Part shown: positions 46,182 through 57,371 of the stretch, piece by piece | Layout: each line of letters opens with the position of its first letter | How positions within the stretch are numbered: position 1 is the stretch's first letter | Origin: Petrosia ficiformis | Lineage: Eukaryota > Porifera > Demospongiae > Haplosclerida > Petrosiidae | Direction of reading: 5' to 3' | Length of the DNA stretch: 64,000 nt | Assembly: GCA_947044365.1 (NCBI GenBank) | Contig: OX345636.1 | Location: forward strand, 24,585,466-24,649,465 | Made by a program: the position numbers and the translations under genes | Notes under the pieces: generated by a model | Seen by the model: only the letters and a program-made list of their open reading frames with translations | The model's database searches: none | What the model was told of the DNA's origin: nothing

Positions 46182-46550
46182 AGAACAGTACTCATTTTAT
46201 CAACTCGCTATGTAACTACTTCACACATGCTTGAACCACTTACGGAAGTACCTCCCTAAAACCAAACCTACATTCCACTGTGTGCGAGTGAATGATGCTG
46301 GTGATTCCAGACCACTTCCTCGTATGCAAAGTGGGCAGCACCACCAGACTAAGCAAACTCATCATTGCTTCTGTCACACATCACCCACACTTCCGAGTCC
46401 CAGTCTCCTCAGTGATCATATAACAACTTGTTTGGTATAGTGAAACTCAACAATTGTATAATAGAGTAATTTTATTGAGCCTTAATAACACGGTAGAGTT
46501 TTTTTAATTATCAATAACAATAATAAAATTATTATTAATAAAAACTGAAC

Positions 46551-46577
46551 GTTTCGACCCAAAGGTCTTCTTCAGCA
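46551..46577 (-). ncRNA. hammerhead-ribozyme-like core of a Penelope-like element
   Basis: On the minus strand CTGAAGA, a stem GACC-TTTG-GGTC and GAAAC occur in the order CUGANGA, stem II, GAAA. Penelope-like elements are known to carry minimal hammerheads at this place. Stem III and the cleavage triplet are not obvious, so activity is unproven. Confidence 0.45.
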
Positions 46578-46755
46578 GTATACAAAAACAAAACCAAATA
46601 GCCTATTTATATATGGACAGATAACAAGTGATGACATCATGACAGTACAAAGAGTGAGAACAATGATGGTACAGGAATACAAAGGGTAGTACAGAAAATA
46701 ACAAGGTTTGACAATGATGGTACAAGAAAAGTAAACTATGACATGAAGGTTTAGA

Positions 46756-47250
46756 TTAAGTCTGTGATGGTAGAATAGAGTCCCAAGACGGATTAATGTG
46801 TACTCCAGGGTCTGTATTGATGGTGTCAGAAGTACTTTTTATTAAGATAGCTTCTCTGATCTTTCTTCTTCTCCAATTTTCTTCAACTGCTAAAACTTCA
46901 CACTTGTCCCATAGAATACTGTGACCTGTAGAATGAACATGTACTGATATAGCATTGTTATGATCTCCGATCTTGATAGCTCTCTTGTGTTCACTCATCC
47001 TGATCTTGAAAGTCCTTCCGGTTTCATCTATGTAAGTTCCACCACATTCACAATAAATGGCATAAATGAACCCCGTCTTTTCAAAGGGTGGAATCGGTGT
47101 TTTGACTTGTGTCAACATATTCCCAAGTGTGCTTTTACTGGTAAAGGCAATTTTCACTGGTAGATGTTTACAAACTACATCAAGTAGTAATTGCAACCTG
47201 GGTGTCCAGCTGATTTTATAAAGTACTTTTTTTAATATGGCTGTTTTTCA
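46756..47250 (-). pseudogene. Penelope-like retroelement, C-terminal GIY-YIG nuclease
   Basis: The minus strand reads ISWTPRLQLLLDVVCKHLPV, then the GIY-YIG domain: GFIYAIYCECGGTYIDETGR (YAIY and TYID in place of GIY and YIG), FKIRMSEHKRAIKIGDHNN, HSTGHSILWDKCEVLAVEEN and RRKIREAILIKS, ending HINPSWDSILPS. The open frame spans the whole domain without a stop. The RT domain is absent, as expected for a 5'-truncated copy. The 3' flank (46447-46620) holds the hammerhead-like core and AT-rich tail. Confidence 0.85.
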
Positions 47251-47432
47251 GCAACTCCAGAGTAGTAGTGATAAAAAGGAAATGTTTGGTTGGCTACAAG
47301 TATTTAATACACACCAAGGTGAGTGAATTCCTACCTCATCTTTGTGTTAGTTAGTTAGTACTAGTGTTGCAGATTTGCAACATCAGTCACATATGAATTT
47401 GTTTGCAGACTGCAACATTAGCCACTAAAGGG
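47240..47432. repeat. orphan piggyBac right terminus
   Basis: It ends CACTAAAGGGTTAA and contains TTGCAGATTTGCAA, like the right end of the 23593-26608 element. The matching left end was not located. Confidence 0.55.
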
Positions 47433-47505
47433 TTAAAAACTGATTAGACTTTATTTGTAACTGCTCATGTTTACAAAAACACAAAAAATGATTGAATTCT
47501 GAAAG

Positions 47506-48294
47506 TGTTTAGCAAGAGATTTTCATATAAATCCACTTATCAATGCTGGGAACTTGGTTTAGGGACTTGTTAAACCGGGAGCAGTACAGCCGGTGCACTG
47601 TTTGTGTCTTAGTTAACAATAACAATGAGACCATTAATTTCGTAGACATATCTAAAACATGTGTAGTAACATGATAGATCACTTGGAAAACAAATGAAAG
47701 TCACTAGACGAAGAGTTTAAAGAACCTGTACAACATAATGATCATGATAATTATGACAAGAAACAGTATACCTTCCACCTTCTGTATTCGTACCCCGTCT
47801 CCATTAAATCGCCTAAAGTGAAAGTGAATAACTTTTCGCAGAGGTAGACAAAATCAGTTCTCTATACTAACATAACTAAAAAGAGGGAAAATTTTGAATG
47901 AAACACAGAACAAAACAAATTACTTCCATTTTTCTTGTTAATTAAAAAAAACATACATGAAGTGGCACATACAGAGATCAAAGAAAATAGTATTATATTC
48001 ATCATTCACCTATTACTGCTGCACAATGTCTGGACCAAGACTATCATCATTTGAACCAAAGTTGTCATTATACACCTGGATACGGTTTCCACTGACTTAT
48101 CAAAAACCTCGTGCCTTCAGCCCTCAGTTTCATAACGCACTAGAAACCTTTACCTACAAAATTAATGGTCTCATTCTTATTGTTAACTAAGACCCAAACG
48201 GTGCACCGGCTCTACTGCTCCTGGTTTAACAAGTCCCTAAACCAAGTTCCTAGCATTGATAAGTGGATTTATACGAAAATCTTTTGCTAAACAC
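47506..48294. mobile_element. foldback element with arms of about 140 bp
   Basis: TGTTTAGCAAGAGATTTTCA and GGTTTAGGGACTTGTTAAAC at the left are mirrored at about 48152-48294, with only scattered mismatches over about 140 bp. The loop (about 500 bp) has no convincing gene. Right of the arm, AAACGGTGCACCGGCTCCAC repeats part of the arm once more. Confidence 0.8.
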
Positions 48295-49560
48295 AAAACG
48301 GTGCACCGGCTCCACTGTTCCTCTCAAAGACAGTGCAAAAGTACTTTAGAATTCTCATGACTCAATGACCTTGCCACACAGTACATGTCATGTGGATGAT
48401 TAACATATTTTACGTGTTGAATAATTAAACCAAATACATTTTTTTGAAACTTTTAACAGGTGGTGCTTAAGGCCCACCTAAACCCCACTGTAGACATGCC
48501 ACTGGTTGGTACAGAGCCTCTTCTACTTTTATTAGATGGTGTTCTATATTTGACAGCTTTTCAAAGATGATGTGTAATGATTGCTATAGTATAAACCACG
48601 ATTAGAAGTAATTTTATTTTTACCTGTTCAAGTGAATACCCGTTAAAGTGAATACCAGTTTGTTGGATAGACTAGGTACATCATTCTAGCATAGGTATAC
48701 TTTATCACTTTTACATGGACTTACAAAAAACTTACCAAAGCTTAAATCCAGGTTTGTATTAAAGTCAATCTCCTGTAGCAATAATCACATTCGTTATCAC
48801 ACATTAGATCCTTACAGTGCTAGTGCTAGTTTCTGTAGCATCCATAAACTGTGCGTAAGTAAATGCAACTATGGTTGACCAACATATAAATTATACACGT
48901 GTATTAGACATTTGCATTGCTATGCTTATACTCATGTTTGTAACAATGACATCTGTCTCTGGAGAAGCTGGACTCCCCAGTGAACATAAATTATAATAGA
49001 AACAGCACAAATACATGTAGATCTGATGAAAGCACTTAGCTTACTAAAGTACTTACACTCTTCTTGGTTTTTACCTGTTTAAGTATGGAAGTATTTCATG
49101 ACACGTACATTACACAAAATAAATAAAATAATAATTATATATAATTATATATACAATACATTTACGAACATACTTGATAATGCCATAGACAGTTTTAATG
49201 AAATCACAATTTGGATTAACATTTTTCTATTGACACTCTGGAGAATGATAACTGATAAGTGATAATACACAAACCATAACAGCCAATAATAATATCTACT
49301 ACTTGTAAGCTAGTAGTGATGAGTGGTAAATACTTGCAACTATTTAGTATAATATACCCATTTGACAATAGTTTCAAAGTTCAATGACTTGATTGGCTTC
49401 CTGTGCTGGAATTTCATGCCCAGAAATCGCAATGCTGAATGATTTCATCACACAGAAGTTTGTTTACTTTAAATATCCGGACATCAGTGGATAATTACCA
49501 TAATAATAATTATCTATAATTATAATAATAATAATTATTATAACAATTCTATACTTTTTA
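48295..49560. other. AT-rich region without a supported gene
   Basis: Apart from the extra arm fragment at its left edge and ATAATTAT-rich tracts near 49130 and 49500, nothing is recognisable. Confidence 0.5.
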
Positions 49561-49579
49561 TAATAAAACTTGAGTGAGT

Positions 49580-49744
49580 ATGGCGAAAAGATTAGCGAAA
49601 GGAAGGGAAGGCGGGTATTACTGGGCCCTGGTTGGAGGTGAAGAAGAGGATGAGAGGACTTTAGAAGTTGGAGAAGAAAATGTGGGACCAGGTACTGGTC
49701 TATACGTAGTGGAAAGGGTGGTGGAAATCAAAAAGAAAAAGTAG
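49580..49744 (+). CDS. short ORF (54 aa), unrecognised
   Basis: ATG at 49580 reads MAKRLAKGREGGYYWALVGG, EEEDERTLEVGEENVGPGTG and ends EIKKKK before TAG. Its GC content is higher than its surroundings. It lies just past the C-terminal end of the minus-strand piggyBac gene and could be an unrelated exon or chance. Confidence 0.25.
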   Translation: MAKRLAKGREGGYYWALVGGEEEDERTLEVGEENVGPGTGLYVVERVVEIKKKK

Positions 49745-51215
49745 GAATCTTATTAGTTATACAGCAAGTGAAGAAAATGGGAACAGAAATAGCATCGATG
49801 TTGTTTACCATCTCCTTTATTTGGAAAATGTTGATCACAAAACGTTTTTCGTGGAATTGTGACTGAAGGGCGTCCTGATCGTTTCCTATTAACTCCTTAG
49901 CTAATTCCATGCGGAAATCCTTTAAGTGCTTGATACTGGAAGAGAGATCAGGATTATAACGAGATAGAATGTAAGAATTAGTCAAAGTAATATCAAATAA
50001 GAACCAGAAAATGTACTTATAATATTTCCTGCATTTTATTCGAACATGGTAATATTGATGTAACTGGTCGTTGTGATCAATTCCACCCTTGTACTTGTTA
50101 TAATCAGCTATTGCTGAAGGACAAGGAATACTAATTACTGAACCATCTTTCTTTTTTCTATTCACATCAACCGTTTTACTAGGATCACTGTTTGTAGATA
50201 GTACAACTACTGGACGAGTATCCTGCCATATGCATACACTGAGATTCCTACATTTTCCTCACTGCACAACTGGGATACTTGATTTATTAGATTTTTTCAT
50301 CTGCCTCACAACTGGATCACCGCGTGATGATAAACCCTTTTTTACAAATTTCATAATATCACTTGGGAATCCTTTTCGGTTGGACCTCAATGTACCACAC
50401 GCATAAGTGTCTTGCTGCAAAAGATCAAGGAAAAGGTTGATACTTGAAAAATAGTTATCACAGTATATATGGTGATGTTTGCCTGCAATGGAACGAGTCA
50501 GATCTTGTACTACTCTAGTACTTAAGCCTTTCTCAGTACTTTCCTCTTTGCCAGTATACACTTGAAACTCTGACACATATCCATTTATACCATCTCCTCG
50601 CATCCACACTTTCAGTCCTCTTTTGGTTGGCTTCAGAGGCATGTATTGCTTCATCGAAGATCTGCCCTTATATTTTATCATGCCTTCATCAATACTCAAT
50701 TGACAGTTAGGTTCATACAAAGAGAGAATTTTTTCCGCCAAGTGATTTATAACAGGTCTTACTTTACCGAGCCTGTCATAATTATCGCTACCTGGACGAG
50801 AGAGTGTATCATTGTCTACGAAGTGGAGGAAGCGGCTAATTTCCAAGAAACGATTACGTGAAATCCTGTTGGCTATAGGGGAGTAATGATAGAGTTCATC
50901 GTTCTTCCAGTAATCAGGCACAGATGGGAGATTAACTATACCCATAATTATCATAAAACCAAAATAGGCTTTGATGTCTTGTACTGTGATAGGTGACCAT
51001 GTAGCATAACTATCTTCATCCATACACACAGAAGCAAACATATTTGACTGTTCTACTATATATTCTATAAAACTACTGGTGAAAAAGAGAAAGAAGATTT
51101 CAAGAGGGGAAGATGGTATATCTACTGTGGGACCAACATGATGGCTGAAAGGAAGGATTTCAATCGAAGTTACTTCAGACGTCCACTCGAATGTCTTCTC
51201 ATTACTACAATAAGT
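49740..51215 (-). pseudogene. piggyBac transposase with all three Asp, one in-frame TGA
   Basis: The minus strand is open from about 51215: WTSEVTSIEILPFSHH, VGPTVDIPSSPLEIFF, IEYIVEQSNMFASV, IKAYFGFMIIMGIVNLPSVP, LSIDEGMIKYKGRS (first Asp), HIYCDNYFSSINL (second Asp), TYACGTLRSNRKGFP, then TGA at 50259-50261. The same frame resumes GKCRNLSVCIWQDTRPVVVL, CPSAIADYNKYKGGIDHNDQ (third Asp) and CRKYYKYIFWFLFDITLTNS. Near 49890 a slip leads to RPSVTIPRKTFCDQHFP and a partial Cys domain (HRCYFCSHFLHLL). No ATG is obvious in the first block, so an upstream exon is expected. TTAA termini were not found. Confidence 0.85.
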
Positions 51216-51689
51216 ATGATAATACTGTGAGTGAAGTTAGTTAGTTGTGTGTATAATAACATAATTATAAGCATATTAATTGAATTTTTTGTTCTCACAT
51301 GTATTTTATTTCTATAAATTTACATATTATACTCACACTTTTGGGATTTCTGCCCTGCTTCTCTGGGAAATAATGGTGTCAGGACTGGGGTTGCTATTGC
51401 ATGGTGGTGAGCTATATATGTAATATTTGTGGTAATTTCTACTGTTTGTAATTTGTGCTTGTCTTACTTTGGAGTTTCATGTAGTATAGAACTCTTACAA
51501 GGATGGTTTCTATCATTGCTAATAGTAATAAAATTCATAATGATTATTAATACATGTATAATAAAATTATGTTCTTACAGTGCTGCAGAATAACTATGGG
51601 TTATCTACCAAGTATAGTGCAAATATGATTGACGTAACATCAAGGTAATAACCATACTAATTAATTATGTTTTACAATTAATTATATCT

Positions 51690-52160
51690 CTTTAGAAGAA
51701 CAGGAGAACCACCAAAAAGGAAACCAAATGTAGTGCACAATTACAACAAATTTATGCTTGGTGTGGACAAGCTAGACCAACTGATGTCATATTACAGCTT
51801 TCTACATTAGTCTGTGAAGTGGTGAAGGAAAGTGTTCCTCTGGCTAACAGAAATGACAGTGGTGATGCATATATAATTTACCAACAAACACTTACCGAAA
51901 CAAAACAGAAGTGTACACATACAGCATTTTGTAGAGAACTCATTCAAAGTCTTGTTCAGACATTATTAACCGCCAAATGTCATACTACCGAATCATCTCC
52001 AAATCTTCTATTTACCCGCCAGAATCAAAAAACTGTTCACTACCTGGAAAAAAGAAAGAAACAAAGGGACTGTGCTGTGTGCAGTGAACGAAAGGAAAAT
52101 GGAAAACGCTGCCTTACATTGTCAGCACTACTGGGTCTTCTTGAGTTCTCATAGATGAAC
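51690..52160 (+). pseudogene. piggyBac C-terminal fragment (PGBD4-like)
   Basis: VVHNYNKFMLGVDKLDQLMS (third Asp block), then SVKWWRKVFLWLTEM and a slipped tail with CAVCSERKENGKRC, a relic of the Cys-rich domain. It differs from its minus-strand neighbour and is nearer to the 1018-1911 copy in having the KWW motif. Truncated on the left. Confidence 0.65.
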
Positions 52161-52602
52161 TCTCTGTTAATACCCTGCTCCTAGAACTAGAGCTCTTCTC
52201 TGTAGTTGTTGCGCTAGCCATCTCATGCAGCAAAATTGCTGATAACTATTCAGCTGCTACTTAATTATTTAATTATTTATAGTGTTTTCTCCCATTTCAA
52301 TGGAGGAATGTGGCTTGTAAAGATTGCGTATTGGAACAACCTGCAAATAAAGTAAAGGACAGATATACATTGCGTCTTACAACTGAGATACTACTTTATC
52401 CTGTACTAAAATATGCGGGTAGTATCAGGAAAGATTACTGAATTATCTGCTGCATGTCAAAGCATTTCTGGGTATGTATGGATAGTGATTTTTGTGCTAT
52501 AGATAATATTAGGAGGAGGAAAAAACAACAGAAATGAATACAGTATCTTGAGAATCATCCAAATCCAGAGTTCATGATTTCAATCGATTTATCACAGAAC
52601 TG

Positions 52603-53813
52603 TCACATTTTTTGGCCATAGGCATTAATAACAATGGGTAAGATTAGTTTGTATGCTTCACCTGAAATCAGTTTTAGATTCAAACACCATTTTATCATTA
52701 ATGGGTGCCAGCGAATTTGCCTGGGATTTTTAATGGAAACTGCTTGAAGCTGTTCCTCCCAGAAAAGTCTGGCAAAACTTCCTTCTGGAAATGCCTTCTT
52801 TACCTGTTCACAGTTTTCATTCATTATTCCAATCAAGTCAGCACAAAGATCGTTGTCAACAGATTCACCTTGTTTCTGAGTTAAATTTCTGATTGTAGCT
52901 CTCGGCTTTTGAACTTGCTTTTCAGCTACATGAACTCTCTCCTTCAGTTTAGACATTTTAGCTTTTTTCTCTGGCATATTGAGGTAAGCGTTCATTAGAA
53001 TGACTGGTTGTATCACTTGTGCATACTTAATTTGTTTGCCTCTTACACCACTGATTGTACATGGCACGTAGTGTGTTACAATACAATTTGCATGATGAAC
53101 AATTCTTAGAATTGGTAATTATTTCACACGATTCAGTTTGAACAGTAACTTGATAATTCTGTCCATTAAAACTTATGGGAGCACGTCGATCGATGCTTGC
53201 TGTTAGCTTCCCATCATGTGAGATGATTTTACCTTCCTTTGCATGGAAACAAAGTGTGAATCAGGTTGACCACAACATACATAAAGGCGATCAAGCAACT
53301 GAAGAAATTTCATAAGAGACTCTGAATCCAATGTTTGTGGTGTGGACTGGAATGAACTACAGTTATGATGATTTACCTCATGATTGTGCACATAAAGAGT
53401 CCATGTCAAGTCTGCATGAATTGTGAGCCAATGACTAATTATGGGGGGTTGTCGACTTCCTGTTGCTTCATTACTAATTGCTTGCGTACCAATCTTACAC
53501 AAACAAATTTCAGTCAGTTGCTAACTAGAAATTAGTGTCCAGGTACTAGGTATAGTAAGCGACTGATAAAGAGACTGAATCTTAGTACATACTGGCTGCT
53601 GTTCAAGGGACTTGTCCTCAATGAACATGTTATCCTCCACATTGAAAGAGTCAGTAGAAAAAAAAGTTGAAGAAGAAATAGTTACCATATCAATCACATC
53701 AGATTCATTTCCTGAGCAAGATGACTGTCTTTTAGCCTGTGAAAGGTAATGTGTAATAGTTATAACATACTACCTGACATTTTATAGCCAATCAAGGAAA
53801 TTAAAGGAGATAG

Positions 53814-53855
<42 letters not shown>

Positions 53856-53970
53856 AACAAATCTCATGCTTATGTGTTTATATAATTTACAATACCTGTA
53901 TTCTTTTAGCACGTGCCCTATCTTTCCTGTATGATAACCTTGTACGGCTTGGCATATCTATACAGAAGTA
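52603..53970 (-). pseudogene. P-superfamily (THAP9-like) N-terminal half
   Basis: In minus-strand order: SRQPPIISHWLTIHADLTWT and TLDSESLMKFLQLLDRLYVC (53203-53502), then a Cys motif NCSSCKLYCNTLRAMY near 53090, a Lys-rich coiled stretch (KKAKMSKLKERVHVAEKQVQ), FARLFWEEQLQAVSI and QIRWHPLMIKWCLNLKLISG, which parallels MRWHPLIIKWCLYLQHFSG in the gene at 57372-60333. The catalytic core after this point is missing. Exon-like blocks with GT-AG edges remain, and the frame changes between them. Confidence 0.7.
53817..53845. repeat. TA microsatellite
   Basis: A (TA)n tract followed by CACACATACA. Confidence 0.85.
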
Positions 53971-54564
53971 ACACATTATAGCAGTACTAGTCAATAGCCA
54001 ACTTATAAGTGCATCATGTGTACAAATTTCAAATCTTGTGACTATATTATTTTCCAACTACAGGAACAAAAAAAAACTATATTTCCCAGGTAATAATGGG
54101 CCTTATCCATCAACTTAATAAGCCCAGGTATCAGTGGTAGTCCCATAAGTCCAGACCTGAAGCATAAAGGATGTCATACAAGCAATAAAATCTCTTCAGT
54201 ATAGTACTATTACTTACATAGAGGTATAAAATTCCTTCAGACCAACTATGAATGTCTGTACTGTTTACATCCTGTATTAATTTCTTGTAATTGACTAACC
54301 TAAAGTGTCCTCAGGTGATTATTATTCTTTAAGACACAAAAAAATAGGAAGATCCAGTAAGTATACTTAGTATAGACAACCATGTGACTAACTTCCGCTG
54401 TGATGGCGAAACACGGATAGGATCAAAGGCATGCCATGTACTAGTGTAGTTTGCTGTATTAAAATCACGTGATCTTCATCCGTTTCCAATCCTCTTTTGT
54501 ATATCTATGCATGTATGTGCATATAGTGCTTACAAAATCACTAATAATTGTACATTATGTATAA

Positions 54565-54885
54565 ATACAGATCAATGGACAGAGGAATTTATCACAAAAC
54601 TGTATGAAATCAGTGCACATTCAGAAGGCTTAACAACACTCCACAAGTTGAAATACCAAATTCCCAAAATGAGAGTTGATTTAGCTGCTCTGGTATAAAA
54701 TGCACCAAAGCTAAAGAATTAATACTATAAAATTATTATGAACATCATTAAGGTCTGTAGTTCAACCATTGCAGCAAATGGTCTGGTCTATGGTTTTTCA
54801 GAAATAGATGAAATGGCAAACTTTGTGGGAAACTTTGATAGGTTTTTTGATGCACTGAATGTGTCTAACTGCAGTTTATAATTGT
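54565..54885 (+). pseudogene. P-like transposase fragment, two exons
   Basis: TLHKLKYQIPKMRVDLAAL parallels FSKMRVDLAAQV of the 57372-60333 gene. After a GTATAA...TTAAG intron, the next exon reads VCSSTIAANGLVYGFSEIDE and FVGNFDRFFDALNVSN, matching EMFDKFFDCLNVRN. It retains the exon boundary of the relative at the same place. Confidence 0.7.
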
Positions 54886-55126
54886 AGTGTTTTCTGCAGA
54901 ATTTACATTTACAGGTGGCATTGTTCTTCATACGGACCAGTATTAGTTCTTCACAGTATTGACAATTACATTTCCTGTCATATTCGAGTGGCTCACACTG
55001 GGTTCCATGTCTTTTACTTATCGCTCCATCTGGCATTCCTGGATTCTCTATAGGTCTAGTGAGTGGAAATTGTCTGACCAATTCGTGTTGTTTCATCACA
55101 CCCATGGGATAGGAATAAGCATACAT
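54870..55126 (-). CDS. Cys-rich ORF, unrecognised
   Basis: The minus strand from 55126 reads KQHELVRQFPLTRPIENPGM, CEPLEYDRKCNCQYCEELI and NNATCKCKFCRKHYNYKL. Eight Cys in a short span suggest a zinc-binding domain. It overlaps the end of the P-like fragment on the other strand and may be an isolated exon. Confidence 0.35.
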
Positions 55127-55249
55127 TTTCGAAAAGTTGTGATTGATAGTGTCGAGTCAAAATGCCTAACTATTAATTAATCAATTCCTTCGTGGTTTTT
55201 ATGGCAACAACAAAATTAAACAAGATTGAAAAAATTAATAATCATGTTT

Positions 55250-55700
55250 TTGACTGAGACTAAATAAATTTAAAAACTAATAAAACGAAATTTGACTACA
55301 CACCTCTGCTTTATCACTGTCTTTCTTTGACCCAAGTGACCAGCTAGTGGTATGGTATGTGCCAGTTTCAACACTTTTTCCCTACAAGGGACTGGCAAAA
55401 TAAGTTGCATTTCTTCATCCTCAAACTTCTGTCTAGCATCACAAACTCTATATAAAAGCACTCTTCTCAGTGAACTAAATCCTAGAAGTGTGGATATCTC
55501 CCCCTTAACATATTTCTGAATCTTGTCAAAGTCTCATCTTCCAACTGCATCCTTATATCCCATCATGACTTGCATCATCCCTCAGTGATACTTCTTGTTC
55601 TTGCTTCCATTGTAATTTCTCCTTCCGCTTCCGACTTCTTCTAGACTTCCTTGACTTGCCAGGTTCACCAAAAATGTCATCTTGTAGGCCTTCCATAAAA
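55250..55700 (-). pseudogene. Ty3/gypsy pol fragment, RNase H-integrase linker and H2C2 finger
   Basis: DDIFGEPGKSRKSRRSRKRK near 55680, then QKFEDEEMQLILPVPCREKV and LKLAHTIPLAGHLGQRKTV, the start of the integrase zinc-binding domain. Stops lie between the two. It lies head to head with the LTR at 55728. Confidence 0.7.
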
Positions 55701-55727
55701 TTGACATCTTCTTCCTCTCATAGTAAA

Positions 55728-55925
55728 TGTGATATCTTTCAAGACTCCAGAACATTAGTCATGTTCATACTTTATTGTAATTATGTAGCCACTATTGTTT
55801 AGTCATTGTATTTCCAGACAATATGATTTTTAAGTGTATATATAAATCCATCCTGTTTTCATAACGATCAGTTCTAGTTGCTGCTAAGATATATGCATAC
55901 ACCCTAACTCTCTGGGACTGTAACA
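55728..55925 (+). repeat. putative 5' LTR of a gypsy element, about 198 bp
   Basis: It starts TGTGATATCT and ends GGGACTGTAACA, contains a TATATATAAA promoter-like box near 55836, and is followed five bases later by a primer-binding-site motif. The 3' LTR is not in the window, so the limits rest on TG...CA and position. Confidence 0.55.
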
Positions 55926-55930
55926 TATTT

Positions 55931-55943
55931 TGGCAACGAGGAT
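55931..55943 (+). other. primer-binding site
   Basis: TGGCAACGAGGAT, a form common in Ty3/gypsy elements, sits between the LTR and gag. Confidence 0.65.
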
Positions 55944-55961
55944 AAAACTCTGAATAAACTC

Positions 55962-56677
55962 ATGGCAGTTTTTACATTTGGTGATATTGGTGAATTTGAC
56001 TCGTCAGCAGATGACTGGAACTCGTATACTGAAAGTCTGGAGCAGTACTTGATGGCAAATGCGGTAGGAACCCTGGAGAAGAAACGTGCTGTTCTCCTTA
56101 GCTCTGTTGGAGCCTCTACCTATAAACTGATAAGAAATCTTACTTCACCTCATCCTCCTGGTTCAAGAACTTACAAAGAAATTATAGATTTGGTTCGAGA
56201 CCACTTTAACCCAAAGCCCTCTGTCATAAATGATTTTTGGATACAAAGACGTCTACTTTCTGAACCAGAATTAACTCCTAAGAAGGCTTTCGAGCTGGCT
56301 CAAGCATTAGAAACAGTTGATAAAGATGCTCGGGAGGTGATGACTTCCACCCAAGTTAATGTACTTCAGAAGAAACCTAATCGCTCAGCTACCCCTCCAA
56401 CTAACGGCCCTGTGTGTTACAGATGTGGAAACTCGCATTTAGCCACAAATTGTAGATTTATGGACGCTATCTGTCATTTCTGCAAAAAGAGAGGACACAT
56501 TGTTAAAGTTTGTCGAATTAAAAGAAACAGTGTTCATGGTGCTAGCCTCAGATCTAGAAGAACTGCTCGTATTGCTCATTTGATTGAAGAAGATGCTGAC
56601 AGAAAGACTGTACCAGCCCCTCCAGTTAATATGGAAGAAGCACTGGGAGGTGCACACGAACAGTTGAGCAGTTTAAT
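55962..56677 (+). pseudogene. Ty3/gypsy gag with two zinc knuckles, internally deleted and cut by a transposon
   Basis: MAVFTFGDIGEFDSSADDW and YTESLEQYLMANAVG open a retrotransposon Gag. DLVRDHFNPKPSVINDFW runs abruptly into IQRRLLSEPELTPKKAFELA; the central Gag segment normally between these is missing. Two knuckles follow, CYRCGNSHLATNC and CHFCKKRGHIVKVC. The frame is open until the P-like element inserts at 56678; the stop at 56700 belongs to that element's TIR. No protease or RT follows on this strand. Confidence 0.8.
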
Positions 56678-56715
56678 CATAGATTATATAGACTACGTAT
56701 AAGGGATTGGAAACG
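56678..56715 (+). repeat. left 38-bp TIR of the P-like element
   Basis: Pairs with 61557-61594, one mismatch. Confidence 0.9.
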
Positions 56716-57371
56716 GCGCACGTGATCCCATAGCATCAATGCATAAGTTTGTGACGCACTCCGTGTCCCCAGAAATCAATTAAATTTTATTACTTAGTGG
56801 TGAGGACTGATCATAGAAAAAACACCATTCCTTGCTGAAACTGGACTATTAAGGTGTTTTTTCTTGATATACATATTGCTATTGTATCGTTTTAACATCT
56901 CAATTGCTAAAACATTAGCAACAAATCATTTAAGATGTTAAAAACTATTGTTTTTTAGTACATATCATAACGAAAATGGGTTTTGCGACTCTTACTTCTT
57001 TTAATAACAGTTCTGTTGCAATATTCCCATGTAAGTTTTGTTACTGAATAAAAATACATGGGTTTAAAACAAATATAGAGAAAAAAGTTACCGTTTAGAT
57101 GTTGAAACGGTTAAGAGGTACTTATACTTTGGGGACTCTAAGCAGTGTGGTAGGTCATATAGTTCAATACTGCAGTTTTCTAGCTGAAGGTATAGCACTC
57201 CTATGTTGGTTGGTGATATTATCAATTAGTTTAACAAAAGTATTCTTTAATGATACACGATTTAAAACAAGTTCTTTACCAGTCTTGCATGCATAGCGCA
57301 TTGTATTTAGAGTGGAGGGGCTGGCTATGCGAGCAAAAAACGCAACAATGTTATGTTTGTTATTTATGTAG

